From: Micromussa lordhowensis
Taxonomy: Eukaryota; Cnidaria; Anthozoa; Scleractinia; Lobophylliidae
Direction: 5' to 3'
Length of the DNA: 64,000 nucleotides
NCBI GenBank assembly: GCA_964020085.1
Contig: OZ026595.1
Location: 3,187,201 to 3,251,200 of the forward strand
In this document: positions 49,641 through 60,530 of the stretch, in pieces
Position numbering within the stretch: position 1 is the stretch's first letter
How the letters are laid out: each line of letters begins with the position of its first letter
Position numbers and translations under genes: made by a program
Notes under the pieces: generated by a model
Told to the model about the DNA's origin: nothing
The model's database searches: none
What the model saw: only the letters and a program-made list of their open reading frames with translations

Positions 49641-50898
49641 TTTCCAATCTGATCAGCTTGGTTCGTGACTAGACTGTGAATGCAGAACCGGCTATCCCAT
49701 TGACTGAAGCAGAAAAACAGCTGTATCTTTTTAAAGACCATTTTTAATTTAAATTGATTGCAATTTTAATTAAAGGCAAGTAAATACTTTAATATCACTC
49801 AAGGCCACAATGCAATGTTAATGTTAACTCCCAAGTCAAAAGTGATTTTGCTAAGAATGGTCGAAGTACGAAAAATTACGTCACAGTGCGGCTAAGAAGC
49901 CTCTAATGACGGGCAAGAACAAGGTGATTCTATCATGCGTTTTGGTTCTTGGATTGTTCAGGTAATTTTTTTTTTATTTCCTCCTCAAAACGAATAAGGA
50001 TAAAGTTAAACACTTTAAAAGCTATCCTTTTTTAATTTAAGTTGTGTGATTTTTAAATTAAAATTGTTGTTTTCTCCTGACATGACTTATCAAGCAATTG
50101 TTTGTAAGAATGTCTTACAAATTAGTTAATTTCCAGTCCCAATAAGATGAGTAAATATTTTCATTATTGACATAATAGTTTTGAGAACTGAACGAAAATT
50201 AAAAATGCGTCTTTATCTTTGGTCTTGGTATGTTATTCCTTGTTTGCAAATGCATCCCACTACCAATCATTTTGTCATTATTTTCTAGGTAAATTTCATT
50301 CCTTCTTCAAGCAAACTGTCTTTTCTATTAAACTTAACAATTTATAGGATAATTGCAAATCCCAATCTGGGCTTTACAGCCACAAAATTCAACTACAGTA
50401 TTAAATAAAAATACCAAAAAATACAGAAAAGCTGACATGCAAGAACTACAATACACTGAAGCTATATAGAAATTAAAAGAAAAAGTCAAATCAAAATTAA
50501 ATAGTGGTGCCTTAAAGCTAACGTAGGGCTCTGGGTCTCCCAGGCTGGCGGAGGGGAGGGGGGGTGATTGGGGGGGGGGGGCTCGAAGGGGAAGGGGGAG
50601 TTTAGCGATGATGTCCCTCCGAGTTCTCCAAATCATGACACATTTCTTGACCAATATAAATGAAGGTCATTGTCAATACCGATATTTAGGAAATGGAGCC
50701 ACGTGCTCTTTTGATTACTTCCTTTTTTCTGAAGATTAAAAGGCCGAAAATTCGACAGATAAATTTATTTATGTACATAATCACTTGTGGACCTTTTTGA
50801 TCAAAGGACACTCTGTGATGGCTCGAGTAACGTCTCTTCCCGTCATGCAGAGCGTACCTTCGATCAGCTTTAACCTAAGCGGCAAGTGCATCGTAGGT
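49641..50898. other. intergenic region upstream of secreted protein gene A
   Basis: No gene supported. It should contain the promoter of gene A directly above 49,640. A G-rich tract lies at 50553-50600. The rest is AT-rich, and no transposon ends were recognised. Confidence 0.5.
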
Positions 50899-52290
50899 CC
50901 CAAGCTTCAACCTCATTCACCTTTCTGTCACCTCTTTTAAAAGTTTGGCTGTTTTACTCTTTCCAGGAATTCTCTACTCCACTTAAAGTTTTTTTTGATC
51001 CTCCTTCGGATCTCCACGCGTGAAACACACGCGTGGATATTTCTCGAACCCGACAGTACGTGGGGTCTAGATTCTCGGCCGGGTCATTTTTCCTTCGCCC
51101 ATGTTCGCGCATTTCGCGATGTGCCACAGTCGCGTTTTTGGTCTCAGAATCCTAAACTGTGCTTAATGGGTTTTTGAAACGCCATTTTTTGGCCCTCCGT
51201 CAAATCTCCACACCCGTGTTTCACGTCTGGATTGGACAGTGCGTAGGTTGGAGATTCTCGCCCATGTCATTTTTCCGCGCGTCTTTGCGGGTCTACTAAT
51301 GTGCCACACGCGTGTTTTCGGTGTCGGGATTCTTGAGACGTGTACACAAAAAGATTTCCCGTTTTCCAATATTTTGCATTCCTAGCCACGTGTAAGGCGT
51401 CCTTCAACCTCATTTAAAGGAGAAAGTTGTTTTCTCGCTGCTTTTAAAAGTTTTGGCTGTTTTATTCCGGGAATCCTCTACTGTACATAAAGCTTTTATG
51501 AAAGATGCCAATTTAGCCCTCCTTCGGATTTCCACGCGTGAAACACACGTGTTGACATTTCTTGAACTGGACAGTGTTTAACGTGGAATTCTATCGAATA
51601 GGACAGAGCGTGGATTGGAGAGATTCTCGGCCATGTCATTTTCCTTCTTCTTGTGCATCCTCGCGCGTCTAGCAATTTGCCACTGTCGCGTTTTCGTTCT
51701 CGGAATACTACACATTGCTTCATGGGTTTTTCGGGAAACTGCCAGTTTTGGCCTCCAGTCAGATCTCCACACTTTAATCAAATTGGACAGTGCGTGGATT
51801 GAAGATTCTCGCCCATGTCATTTATCTGTCTATCCGCGCGTCCTGGCGCGTTTAACGATGTGCCACACTCGACATTTCCGTGTCAGGATCAATGAGGCGT
51901 GTACGAAAACATTTCCCGTTTTCCGAAATTTCTAATTCCTAGCCTTGTTTTGGGCTAGGTTCTTTTCATCGCCTCTTTTACAAGTTTTGGCTGTTTTTCT
52001 CTTTCCAGGAATCCTCTAATCGGCTCAAAGCTCTTTGAAAAGATGAAAGTTTTGGCCCTCCGTCGGATTCCACGCGCGTGTTTCAGGCGTACTTCAACCT
52101 TATTTACAAGAGAAAGTTCTCGCCGATGTCATTGCTCTTTCTTTTCACGCGTCCTCGCGCGTTTAACTTTTTGGCGTCAGGATCCTTAAGACGTGTACGA
52201 AAAGATTTCCCATTTCCCAATATTTTGCATTTTCTAACCGCGTGCCATTATACTGATTCACAGAGCTTCCAGGCGTCTTGTTTGTTGTGA
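50899..52290. repeat. higher-order tandem repeat, units of about 508 and 534 bp
   Basis: Three units share CTTTTAAAAGTTTTGGCTGT, CCAGGAATCCTCTA, TTTCCACGCGTGAAACACACG, GACAGTGCGTGGATTGGAGA, TTCTCGCCCATGTCATTTTT, CGATGTGCCACA and AAAAGATTTCCCGTTTTCC. The anchor GGCTGTTTT starts at 50947, 51455 and 51989. Each long unit contains two diverged halves of about 200 bp, and the third unit is shortened. It is unusually rich in CG and in ACGCGT. No coding function is seen. Confidence 0.8.
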
Positions 52291-53231
52291 AAATAATTAG
52301 GAAAAACTAGCACAGCTAACTTTTTTTTTCCTTGAGTACGTAGACTCTGGAATTTGCTCACCCGGCTGATTTATATATACCTTTCACTGTGGTACAAGTA
52401 GAATAGATTAACAAATGAGAACTTTTCAAACCTCCCATTACAGCTTTATCGGCTTTCAGCGATCACAAAGACCGTTAACAAAACTCAGTCTTCCACAGTA
52501 ATTCGTGTTATTTCTAGTTCATACTACGAAAATCACCGAATCCTAGAACTGGCTTGAAATTTTGTACAGCCATCACTTTCACTTTCTGTTGCTGACCCGT
52601 CGACTTTCCTTCGTGTTGCGACTTGACTTCTGGTGAATTAAATTCAAAGTAAAGGTGGGGGAATGGGAATAAAGCTAATGAATACATGACTTAGAATAAT
52701 TATTTTATTCACTTACAACACATTTACCAGCTTCTCTCCCTTTCCTTTCCCTACCTTTAGTTTGAACTTCGCTAGAATGTGAGCGGGTTAGCAAAGGCAA
52801 GTGGAAGTGATCCCAGTACAAAAATTCGAGCTCATTCCACACAGTTCGGTGAATTCGTAGTAACAAAGTAGATTTTAAGGGATACGGAATTTTTAGATAA
52901 AAAAATAACGGGATACAGGATATCGGGGGGAAATTCATTCATTAGCCTGCGAGCAGGCTCCCTTGTTGTTATAGGCCCACGGGAAACGCGAAAGGGCGAC
53001 GGAGGGCGAATGGGGAGAATGGGGCGAGGAAAAGTGAGCCTGTACACGAGCTTTTGAGTTTTGAATTCCCCGCGTTCGCTGACGAACGCAGCGATCCGAT
53101 TGGTTAAAAATGACAGGTTACAAAAACCAGGGCAATAGATTGTGTAATACTGCATTTCACAATACGGATGGTGTCCGTAGACTATGTTCAAGGAGCGTTC
53201 CTCAAGATTTCGGTCAATTCTGACTTGAGTT

Positions 53232-53498
53232 TTGAAGCAAGAGCAGAATATAGCTGTGAATTGTCTACCTGAAGAAAGGGATGTTTTCGCTGTGATGCCG
53301 ACCGGTTTCGGCAAGAGTTCTATTTTTCAGCTGTTCGCCACGGCGATCGAACAGAAGAAGATTTCGGAAGGATTGCATCCGAACAGGGTGATTTTAGTTA
53401 TTTGCCCGTTGATAAGCCTGATCGAAGACCAGATTAAGGAAGGGCAATTTTGCGGCCGCACGGAAGACAAACACGTTCGGACAAACTCGGGGATTTAA
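53232..53498 (+). pseudogene. RecQ-like helicase fragment (motifs Q, I, Ia)
   Basis: About 88 codons with LKQEQNIAVN, then DVFAVMPTGFGKSSIFQL (Walker A, motif I), then VILVICPLISLIEDQIKE (motif Ia, as in RecQ SPLISLMxDQ). Downstream motifs II-VI are absent: the frame ends after GQFCGRTEDK. An upstream stop at the TTC-TGA near 53221 blocks extension, and no ATG opens the frame. It is therefore a captured or internally deleted helicase piece inside the 1,003-bp transposon, not a working enzyme. RecQ helicases unwind DNA 3' to 5' using ATP. Confidence 0.8.
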
Positions 53499-53567
53499 TA
53501 AATGTAACACCAATGTTCTCGCACATCGAGGCCAAAACTTCACCACGGCTGCCATCGCGATTTGAGG

Positions 53568-53756
53568 CTACGTACAGTGTGGACATACGACCAGATTTCC
53601 GGTTCCATACTTAACATTGAAGGAACATTTGCATATTCGGCAACAATCGTTCGCTTGATTCAGTCTTTTTTCACGGGTTTGTTCGGGGTTTCCGCGCCGT
53701 CCATGAAGAAAGTTTGACCATCCTCGCGAAAGTCTCCACATGCAATGCGCTGTCAT
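53568..53756 (-). pseudogene. Cys-rich (CxxC...CPHC) fragment at the other end of the transposon
   Basis: An ATG-started frame of 62 codons begins just inside the right TIR. It ends with CCRICKCSFNVKYGTGN then VVCPHC and a stop. The paired CxxC and CPHC motifs look like a zinc knuckle. I recall similar CRxCxCSFxVKFG stretches in uncharacterised cnidarian proteins, but I cannot name the family. It points towards the helicase fragment, so the parent element probably had two convergent genes. Confidence 0.5.
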
Positions 53757-54109
53757 GTTTGTTTACATTTCGCTTCGCTCCTATTGAATAGTTATCTGAC
53801 ACATGTGAAATGCCGACCTGACACCTCGCGAGGGGCGGAATTCAAAACTCAAAAGCTCGCGTGCAGGCTCACTTTTCCTCGCCCTCCGTCGCTCTTTCGC
53901 GTTTCCCGTGGGCCTACAACAACAAGTGAGCCTGCTCGCAGGCTATTCATTCATGGGATATGGGATAATTAGACTAGATAAAACAGGATGCCGCGTGCGA
54001 AACTCGTTCATTTTCGCAATTTAAGTTACAACTTTTATATAGGCCAAACCTAACGAGATATGGGATACTCAAACCCCCAATTCGTCCCTCCAATGGGGTC
54101 TCTGTTTGA

Positions 54110-54340
54110 GGGATGACGACAACTTTTGCATTGACGCAATCTTTTTTATGGACGTAGAGTTTTAATTGGATGTCAAGTTTTGTGTTGACAATACAGATTG
54201 GTATGAATATTTTAAAAGTTTTGTGTAGATCGAGTTTTGCGTGTGAACGCTTAAAATTTCTGTGCTGAAATCAGGTTTCGTGTGGAATTAAGTTTTTGTG
54301 TGAATTTCAAGTTTTTGTGCACTCTAAATCTTTCACAAAG
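54110..54340. repeat. weak tandem motif region
   Basis: The motif AAGTTTTGTGT(G/T)GA recurs about seven times with spacing near 25-30 bp and much divergence. It lies upstream of secreted protein gene B. Confidence 0.45.
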
Positions 54341-54704
54341 CCTAGTTTTGAAGAGGAGGTCAAAATATACTTGGAAATTGCCATTAAATACACAAAGTAA
54401 CACATTTTATACCGTTGGACATTATTGCCATGGTGAAGCTTTAGTTCTGACAATAGATTAGTTTTTAAACAAACAAGTCAGTACTTAATTTACTTTGAGT
54501 GAAAAAAGACCTCAGTGTTTGTGTATACAAGGCATACTAGTGTACGCCTTCAGTTACGTTAGTTTATTTTAGTAATTGATTTTCTTTTCAAGGCTTATTA
54601 AAGCCATCTCTTTAAAGCATTTCACCACAATAAAGTGACAGGTATTGCAGCTAAATCCCACACAATCTGAAGCAAAACCTTGGAAAGAACCGGATCTGCT
54701 CAGA

Positions 54705-56888
54705 ATGTTGTTGGAAGTCATTTTGTTCGTTTTTCTTGGCAGTGCAATGGCTGCAGGTATGTGCGGCTATTTACAGATATGGCCGAAAATGAATCTTTGA
54801 ATCTACCTTAGGACCAAAAACAGCATGTAATTTCACGCGTGAGCTAAAGGTTGTAGCAAAAGACGATCTTGCATATACACCTTATTTTTCTCTAGCTGTG
54901 AAAAAACCAAAGTGATAAGTGTATATTACATAATTAAGGGTAATCTTTGCGAGGTAAGTAATGATTTCCTCGGAGTTTAAACCGACCACGCAAATTAAAA
55001 CAGGTAAAAGTCATCTCTTAATTTTCAAAGATCAATTCTCCTACGAAAATAAAACTATTAACGGGAGAAAAAAATAGACGAGGGAAAAAGCCGTTGAGTT
55101 AATTCTAACCTGTTTAGCCATGGTTAAAGCAAATATATCACTAATTAACATAAACCTCCAGAGCCTGTCTTCAGGACAGTGCTAATATTGCTCTACCACA
55201 CTGACAAAGCTACAGATTGCTACCACGGACGCTATCGAACAATATTGTTTTATCTTTAAAGGTATTTTCATTTTTTTTCTTGAGCTCAAGAACCCAACTA
55301 GTGGTTCCTCTGTTAAATGGCAATCTAAGCTTTTATTGACTTTTTCAAAATCAAAAAGGCAGGTTAAAGCTGTTGATTTAAACAATAAGAAAGTATTCAT
55401 TTCGGTGCTAGGGAATTTTCGAAGTCTCCTTACCCAGGTATATGCAAGTCAATCGGTTAAACTGCAGAATCAGCAAATTTGGATCGTTGACGATTCTCCG
55501 TGAAATTCATGCGTTTTCATGACAACGACGTCGTATTGTAACGATTTTGCCAAAATGTGACATTATTTGTTTTGCAATATATTGTACACATTTGCATAGA
55601 TAAAAAATATTCTTCTCTGTTGAAAAATAAACCCGCGGGCGAGTGAATTCTTTATGTTAAAGTTCATATGAAAAACCACTAAAATCTTAGTCTGTACTGT
55701 GTTTGATATTAAGTAATAAGATTATTTTCTCGGTAAGAGCAAAGGTAATGTAAAGGCAGCTGTCAGTCGAAGATTTCGTACTTCAGTTTTGCAATTTTGT
55801 ATTTACTTTAAACTTTGGTAGAGGAAGCAAGCAAAGCAAACCAGAAAGAACCAAATAGTTTGCTTTGAAATATTTTATTTTTTTAATATAATGTTGTACA
55901 TATTGAGTACGAAACTCAATTCAACGCCAAACACACATCTTACATCGATTGCCAATTTATGTACAGGCTTTTCTCTGGACCTCTTCATGTTTAGTTTTTA
56001 AATGAAACATAAAAATTCTGCTAAAAAGGTTGATAACCGATGCACAATTTGCACAGTTTATTTGCATTTTCCCTGAGAAATTTCCGTTTTGAAGAAACCA
56101 GCTCTAGGTATGGGTGTCCTTCTCGAGTCAGAGTCCTATATGTACTAAAACACTATTTACTATTTTCAGTCCATGAGCGCAAAATCCAAAGCTCTTTGAT
56201 TTGAAGAATGTGGGGCTGATCTGCATCATGTGATTACAAAATCAAGTTGTAGGCCAGGAGAAAATAAAGAAATTGAGTACAGTGAAAAAAAAAAAAAAAC
56301 GGAAAAGAGAGCACCATTTTGATTGCACAACAAAAAACACAGCAAATTGTAATATGCGCGTTTGGTGCTAAGTATAGTTTAAGAATTTTTTCGCTGATGT
56401 ATTATGTTTTATACCATGCCACGGAAAATACAACCAATCAGAACACAGGAAATCCATTAGATATTCCACGGTATTACATCCAACCTTCCCATCGTGCATC
56501 GCAAGCATGTCGCATTAATTGTGTTGGCCACTGTTTTTTCTATGGCATGCTATAAAAAAAGTTATGCACCTCTCTGTCGTGGTATACCATGGTATATCAC
56601 ACTTGTCAACGGCGAGTGTGTATACCTAGAAAATCACTCGTGGGATATGCCATAGAATCGCATAACTGAATAAAATCTTGCACTCTGATTGGTTTAAGAA
56701 GCGAGGTATTTAGCGTGGAATTGCGAGTTGAAAACGAGGCTGAGTGATATTGTTTCGCATCTACGTAACAACTGGCGTCAAATTGTAACACAACAACTCC
56801 AAAACAGTTTTTCTACAATGTCTTTTTCTACAATTTTATTCAATTATGCGATTCAAGGAAATCTCGTGAATTCCGCGTTTAATTGCAC

Positions 56889-56922
<34 letters not shown>

Positions 56923-58951
56923 GAGTGCGATATCGGTTTTCGCGTGCAATTTAACGCGGAATTCCCTCGTCAGGTAATGAATTTTCCTATAGTATACCAC
57001 TCGAAAGCGTTGCATAACTAGTGTGTAATTATAAAGTACAGTCTCCATACATACTTGATTTACAGATCCATCACACGACGGATGGAAGCAAATCACCCAG
57101 GGGCTACCAGTTTGTGTGGAGCCAAGAGATGATGGCTATGGTCATTTGAATTACTATGGTGAGAGTAAGCTTGTAGCAGCTCTTAAACTCAAGTATGAAT
57201 CTGGTGAAGTAAGGTAAGATTAGATCTGTGGCATTTTCCTTTGTTGACCATAACACATTTTAAATCTCTGTGATTAGTTTGCTGAGCAGAAGTGAGTCTG
57301 GAATTGAATTTGTTATGCCATAAACCTTGCTTTTTGACAAATGCACTTTTTTTCCTGTTATCATGCTAATAGATTTCACAAGGCCAACTCAAGACCCGCT
57401 TCCATGCAAAGGCTAGCTAGGTTACATTTCACACAAATGTGAAATGGTCTACTGCAAAAGTTTTAGATGTATTATGTCTTCAAGGACAGCCGCGTACCAT
57501 GTTCCGTTGACCCCTTGACCCTTTGATTCCACCTTCTCCCCCACGTTCCCTATTAATGAACTCCATTGTTACCTAAAATGTTTTGTCAATGGAAGAGATG
57601 CCCCTTGTTCCGTTAAATTAATCCCCAAGATATCCCTCGTTCCTTTGAAATAAATGATCATGCTCCCTCACAAAACAACTGCCCTTCTGATCAGTTCCGT
57701 ACATGAAGGGCTCAAATGTAGCCCATTGTTCATTGGTCATATTGTTACACAGGTGCACCACCAACGAAGCGTTTAGCAGCAGGTGGGGTTGTGCTTCCCA
57801 AAAGGATCCTCTGAACATCATCATCACAGACGACACCAATCAAGTGATTTTTCCGCTGCCAGAGTTTACTAAGGGACATGCCGGGATGTGGTATTCTATG
57901 CCTTTCGTTCACGAAGAGTAAGAACAACAAAGATACATGAGATAAGAATGATATGTGTGATATCGACAACAGCATAACAAAAACAACAACACTCCAACAA
58001 TAACGTGAACGTTTATTGACAACTTCCCCAAAGGGGCCTTTCAGCGTCAATTACAAAGAAATAACGATAGAACGTTTAATCTTGCCAATGCATACAATCA
58101 GGCACACACAAGAAGAAATTTTTGCACACTAGTGTTTATGCCTTCCACTTCCCCTCCATTCCATTCTACGGCTAGCACATGTTTGAATACCAAGGATTGA
58201 TAATGCTTACAAATAAGGACAAAATAAGATAGTTAATTTATAAAAACAACATAACATAAAAAACTTAAGACGTTGAATTCTTCACTTTGTCATTCAATCA
58301 ACAATTAATAAATTGATTGATCATTGGGTTCTTTACAACGATAACTTGATCGTTTAATAAATCATGATCAATCAATCAACAAGGCACTCACTCATCAGCT
58401 ATAAATCTCGTTCGATAGGGCCAGAAAACTGGGTTACTTACCATTTACATGGGAAAACCGGAAACTCCGGTCCAGTTGGAAAAATCAAATGGTTCGCGCC
58501 ATTCCGTTAAGGAAGCTTCAAAACATGACCTGGGCTTTGATTTGAGCTGATGCTATTTTTCTGCTCTTTTTAGTCTCTCTAACTGACGTGGATAGACTTT
58601 ATAGCGATTCCCTCTCCCGCAACATCGTATTTAAGTGCTAAATGTTTATGCCTGAAATTTCCAACCGGAAGGTATTTGTAAATAGAAAGCACCCAAGGTC
58701 TAAAGAAGCTTTTTACATGCCCATCTGTATTACCCTCATTCCTCAATCCAGGCAGATTATTTCATCATGCTAAATCTTACTCTTATTCCGCCAGATACTC
58801 CGATGAGTTAGTCTTCGCAGATTTTGCTCACCCGTTTTACCTGATCCAGGGAGAGAGGATAAGGTTTTGGTACGGAGAAGATCTGACGGGGCATTATGAA
58901 AACGACAACCAGGGTCGAGTATGTTTCCACGTCCTCGCACGATTCTTATAA
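54705..58951 (+). CDS. small secreted cysteine protein B (paralogue of A)
   Basis: Four exons, 54705-54756, 57066-57213, 57753-57917 and 58795-58951, all GT-AG in phase, give 173 residues. The N-terminal MLLEVILFVFLGSAMAA is a signal peptide. The mature protein has four cysteines (34, 68, 80, 165) and shares with protein A the blocks KLVAALKLKY, SSRWGC, DPLNIIITD, SDELVF, RIRFWYGEDL and ENDNQGRVC. The first two introns match A exactly in phase, and exon 2 is 148 nt in both. B has one more intron, between HEE and YSDELVF (phase 2). The gene faces away from A with about 5 kb between the start codons. It is probably an extracellular protein of unknown function. Intron 1 contains the CCGATATCGG-hairpin MITE. 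Two AATAAA signals follow the stop. Confidence 0.88.
56648..56992 (-). repeat. MITE of the 'CCGATATCGG-hairpin' family, copy 2
   Basis: This is an inverted copy of 36300-36620: AATCGCATAACTGAATAAAA, CTCTGATTGGTTTAAG, GTTGAAAACGAGGCTGAGTG, then the hairpin. The hairpin at 56868-56964 is a 97-bp near-perfect palindrome (GAATTCCGCGTTTAATTGCA ... loop TTCG ... complement) with one mismatch per arm. It lies in intron 1 of secreted protein gene B. Confidence 0.88.
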
Positions 58952-59044
58952 CCATCGAGACGAGCTGTCTTCATGATAAAGTTCACAAGAGCTTCCGGAT
59001 GGCAAATCTGTCATAAGCAGTATACCGATTATATTTTGGCTACC

Positions 59045-59064
59045 AATAAACAGGGGTTAATAAA
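59045..59064 (+). promoter_or_regulatory. polyadenylation signals of secreted protein gene B
   Basis: AATAAA at 59045-59050 and again at 59059-59064, about 95-110 bp past the stop codon. Confidence 0.5.
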
Positions 59065-59261
59065 ATGCATGTTCTGTATCTAAATGTCGTTTTTATTCAT
59101 TTATAAGTTTTATTGATTTAAGTTTCCTCAAGGGGCAATGATTTAGGTTTCACTTTCACTTCTTATTCAATAAATAAGTTCAAAGGTGCAAAGGTTTAAT
59201 TAAACTATTTCAGATTGTTAAATTAGGGCCGTTTTCTTCTCAAGTTTTGAAACTCACTCCC

Positions 59262-59453
59262 ATTTGCTTTGCTTTTGCATTATCACGCTAAGCGATTGGC
59301 TTCAGTAAAATCTCGCGCCACTTTGTCATCCAATCAGAAGTAAAGTCGAAACGTGGTTCGCTTGAACGTTTTCCCGCGCTCCACGCTGTTTGCATGTATT
59401 GGCTTCCAGCTTTGATTGGTTCATTGAATGGTCTGTGTAATTGTGATTGACCA
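59262..59453 (+). repeat. dispersed CCAATCAGA repeat, copy 2
   Basis: Second copy of the repeat at 16012-16200, same strand, with ATCACGCTAAGCGATTGGC, ATCCAATCAGAAGT, AACGTTTTCCCGCGCT and TTTGATTGGTTCATTG. It lies just upstream of the fold-back element at 59924, between secreted protein gene B and GPCR-2. Confidence 0.75.
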
Positions 59454-59923
59454 GAATGGTAACTTTGGGTCCACCCAGTTGAAAACAGTTCTATTCCATA
59501 AAGCTATCGCTATAAATTACGCAATTTTATTTACAATACTGATTTATGCACAGAAAGGTCATTTCTGCTACGATTGTTACCCTAGTACTGATTTTCGCTA
59601 GTTTGTAACCTTGTTTTCTGCAACATGAAGTAATTAACCCGAACGCATAGCTGAGCAATCCCAAATAAGATTCATAGCCGACCGTAATCATTCCCGTCAT
59701 TTTAATTCGTCATATCTGTCAATCATTTCAAGTTAGCTGAAAGAAAACTACGTGTCTTCATAATCTTTTCTTTAAGTCCTACGAGCTAGCGGAAAAAAAT
59801 TGTTAAAACGTTTAGGAAAAGATTGAAACTACGAGGCATTTTTTTCTTGAAAAGCCGCTATCCTCTAATTGGGAACCGGCAAGCCCGTTCGCGATTCACG
59901 GTTGCTCTGATCGACTGATCTAA

Positions 59924-60208
59924 GGGTGCGTTTCTTTAAGAAAATCCAAGATTAGATTCTTAAATCTCGATAAATCCTAAAACGGATTTTGGGTTTCTTT
60001 AGTAATCGGATTAATCCAAGATCACTCGGATCATGGTGCATCAAAGGAACCGAAAAATCCATGTCCAGAGTGGATTCTTCGGTTCTTTTGATGCACCATG
60101 ATCCGAGTGATCTTGGATTAATCTGTTTACTAAAGAAACGCAAAATCCGTTTTCGGAGTTATCGAGATTTAAGAATCCAATCTTGGATTTGATTAAAGAA
60201 ACGCACCC
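59924..60208. mobile_element. fold-back MITE (285 bp), Harbinger-like ends, TAA duplication
   Basis: Almost the whole element is one palindrome. GGGTGCGTTTCTTTAA and AATCCAAGAT near the left end pair with ATCTTGGATT and TTAAAGAAACGCACCC on the right. The inner arms pair GATCACTCGGATCATGGTGC with its complement. TAA flanks both ends (59921-59923 and 60209-60211). A 3-bp TWA target and GGG(T/C) start fit the PIF/Harbinger group. No coding content. Confidence 0.82.
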
Positions 60209-60374
60209 TAAATTGAATGCTGTGCGTGAGCAATGCTTCAAACTCGCCGTTGACCATCGGTCTGTCTGATGAAGAGCTTCGTATAAAATCCTTGCAGTTT
60301 CTTTGTTTCTTTGTTTGTTTTTTCATCCCCTACCAAGATGGCGGATCCAAGATGCCAATGATGTTACGTCGCAA

Positions 60375-60530
60375 TAAACCGTTTTCGATATAATACAATT
60401 CAGCTTGGCAGTGAGGCTTAGAGAACACAAAGAAAGGAAATTGAATGACCATGTTTACTCATTTCTTTTATTTGTGTTCTCGAGGCCTCACTATCAAGCT
60501 GAATTTTAACATGATAACGAAAGTGGCCTA
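60375..60530. repeat. fold-back element with about 60-bp arms
   Basis: ATTCAGCTTGGCAGTGAGGC ... GAGAACACAAAGAAAG pairs with TTTCTTTTATTTGTGTTCTC ... GCCTCACTATCAAGCTGAAT around a loop of about 22 bp. The outer CCGTTTTCGATATAATA also pairs weakly. It is close to the 3' end of GPCR-2. Confidence 0.8.

Larger units (their letters stand above)
52943..53945. mobile_element. TIR transposon (1,003 bp) with helicase fragment, 9-bp TSD
   Basis: The ends TAGCCTGCGAGCAGGCTC and their inverted complement extend to about 115-bp TIRs (GGCCCACGGGAAACGCGAAA, GAGCTTTTGAGTTTTGAATT). The left arm carries a roughly 20-bp duplication of GAATGGGG-type sequence. TTCATTCAT flanks both sides (52934-52942 and 53946-53954), a perfect 9-bp duplication. 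It carries two short frames facing inward from opposite ends: a RecQ-like helicase piece on plus and a Cys-rich piece on minus. The host site is a GGGATACGGGATAT-like repeat. TAG...CTA termini and a 9-bp duplication are shared with 6269-7212. Confidence 0.88.

Noticed and set aside
52832..53314. 160-codon minus-strand frame
   Set aside because: It runs through the left TIR and antisense to the helicase fragment, and ends outside the element. Not a gene.
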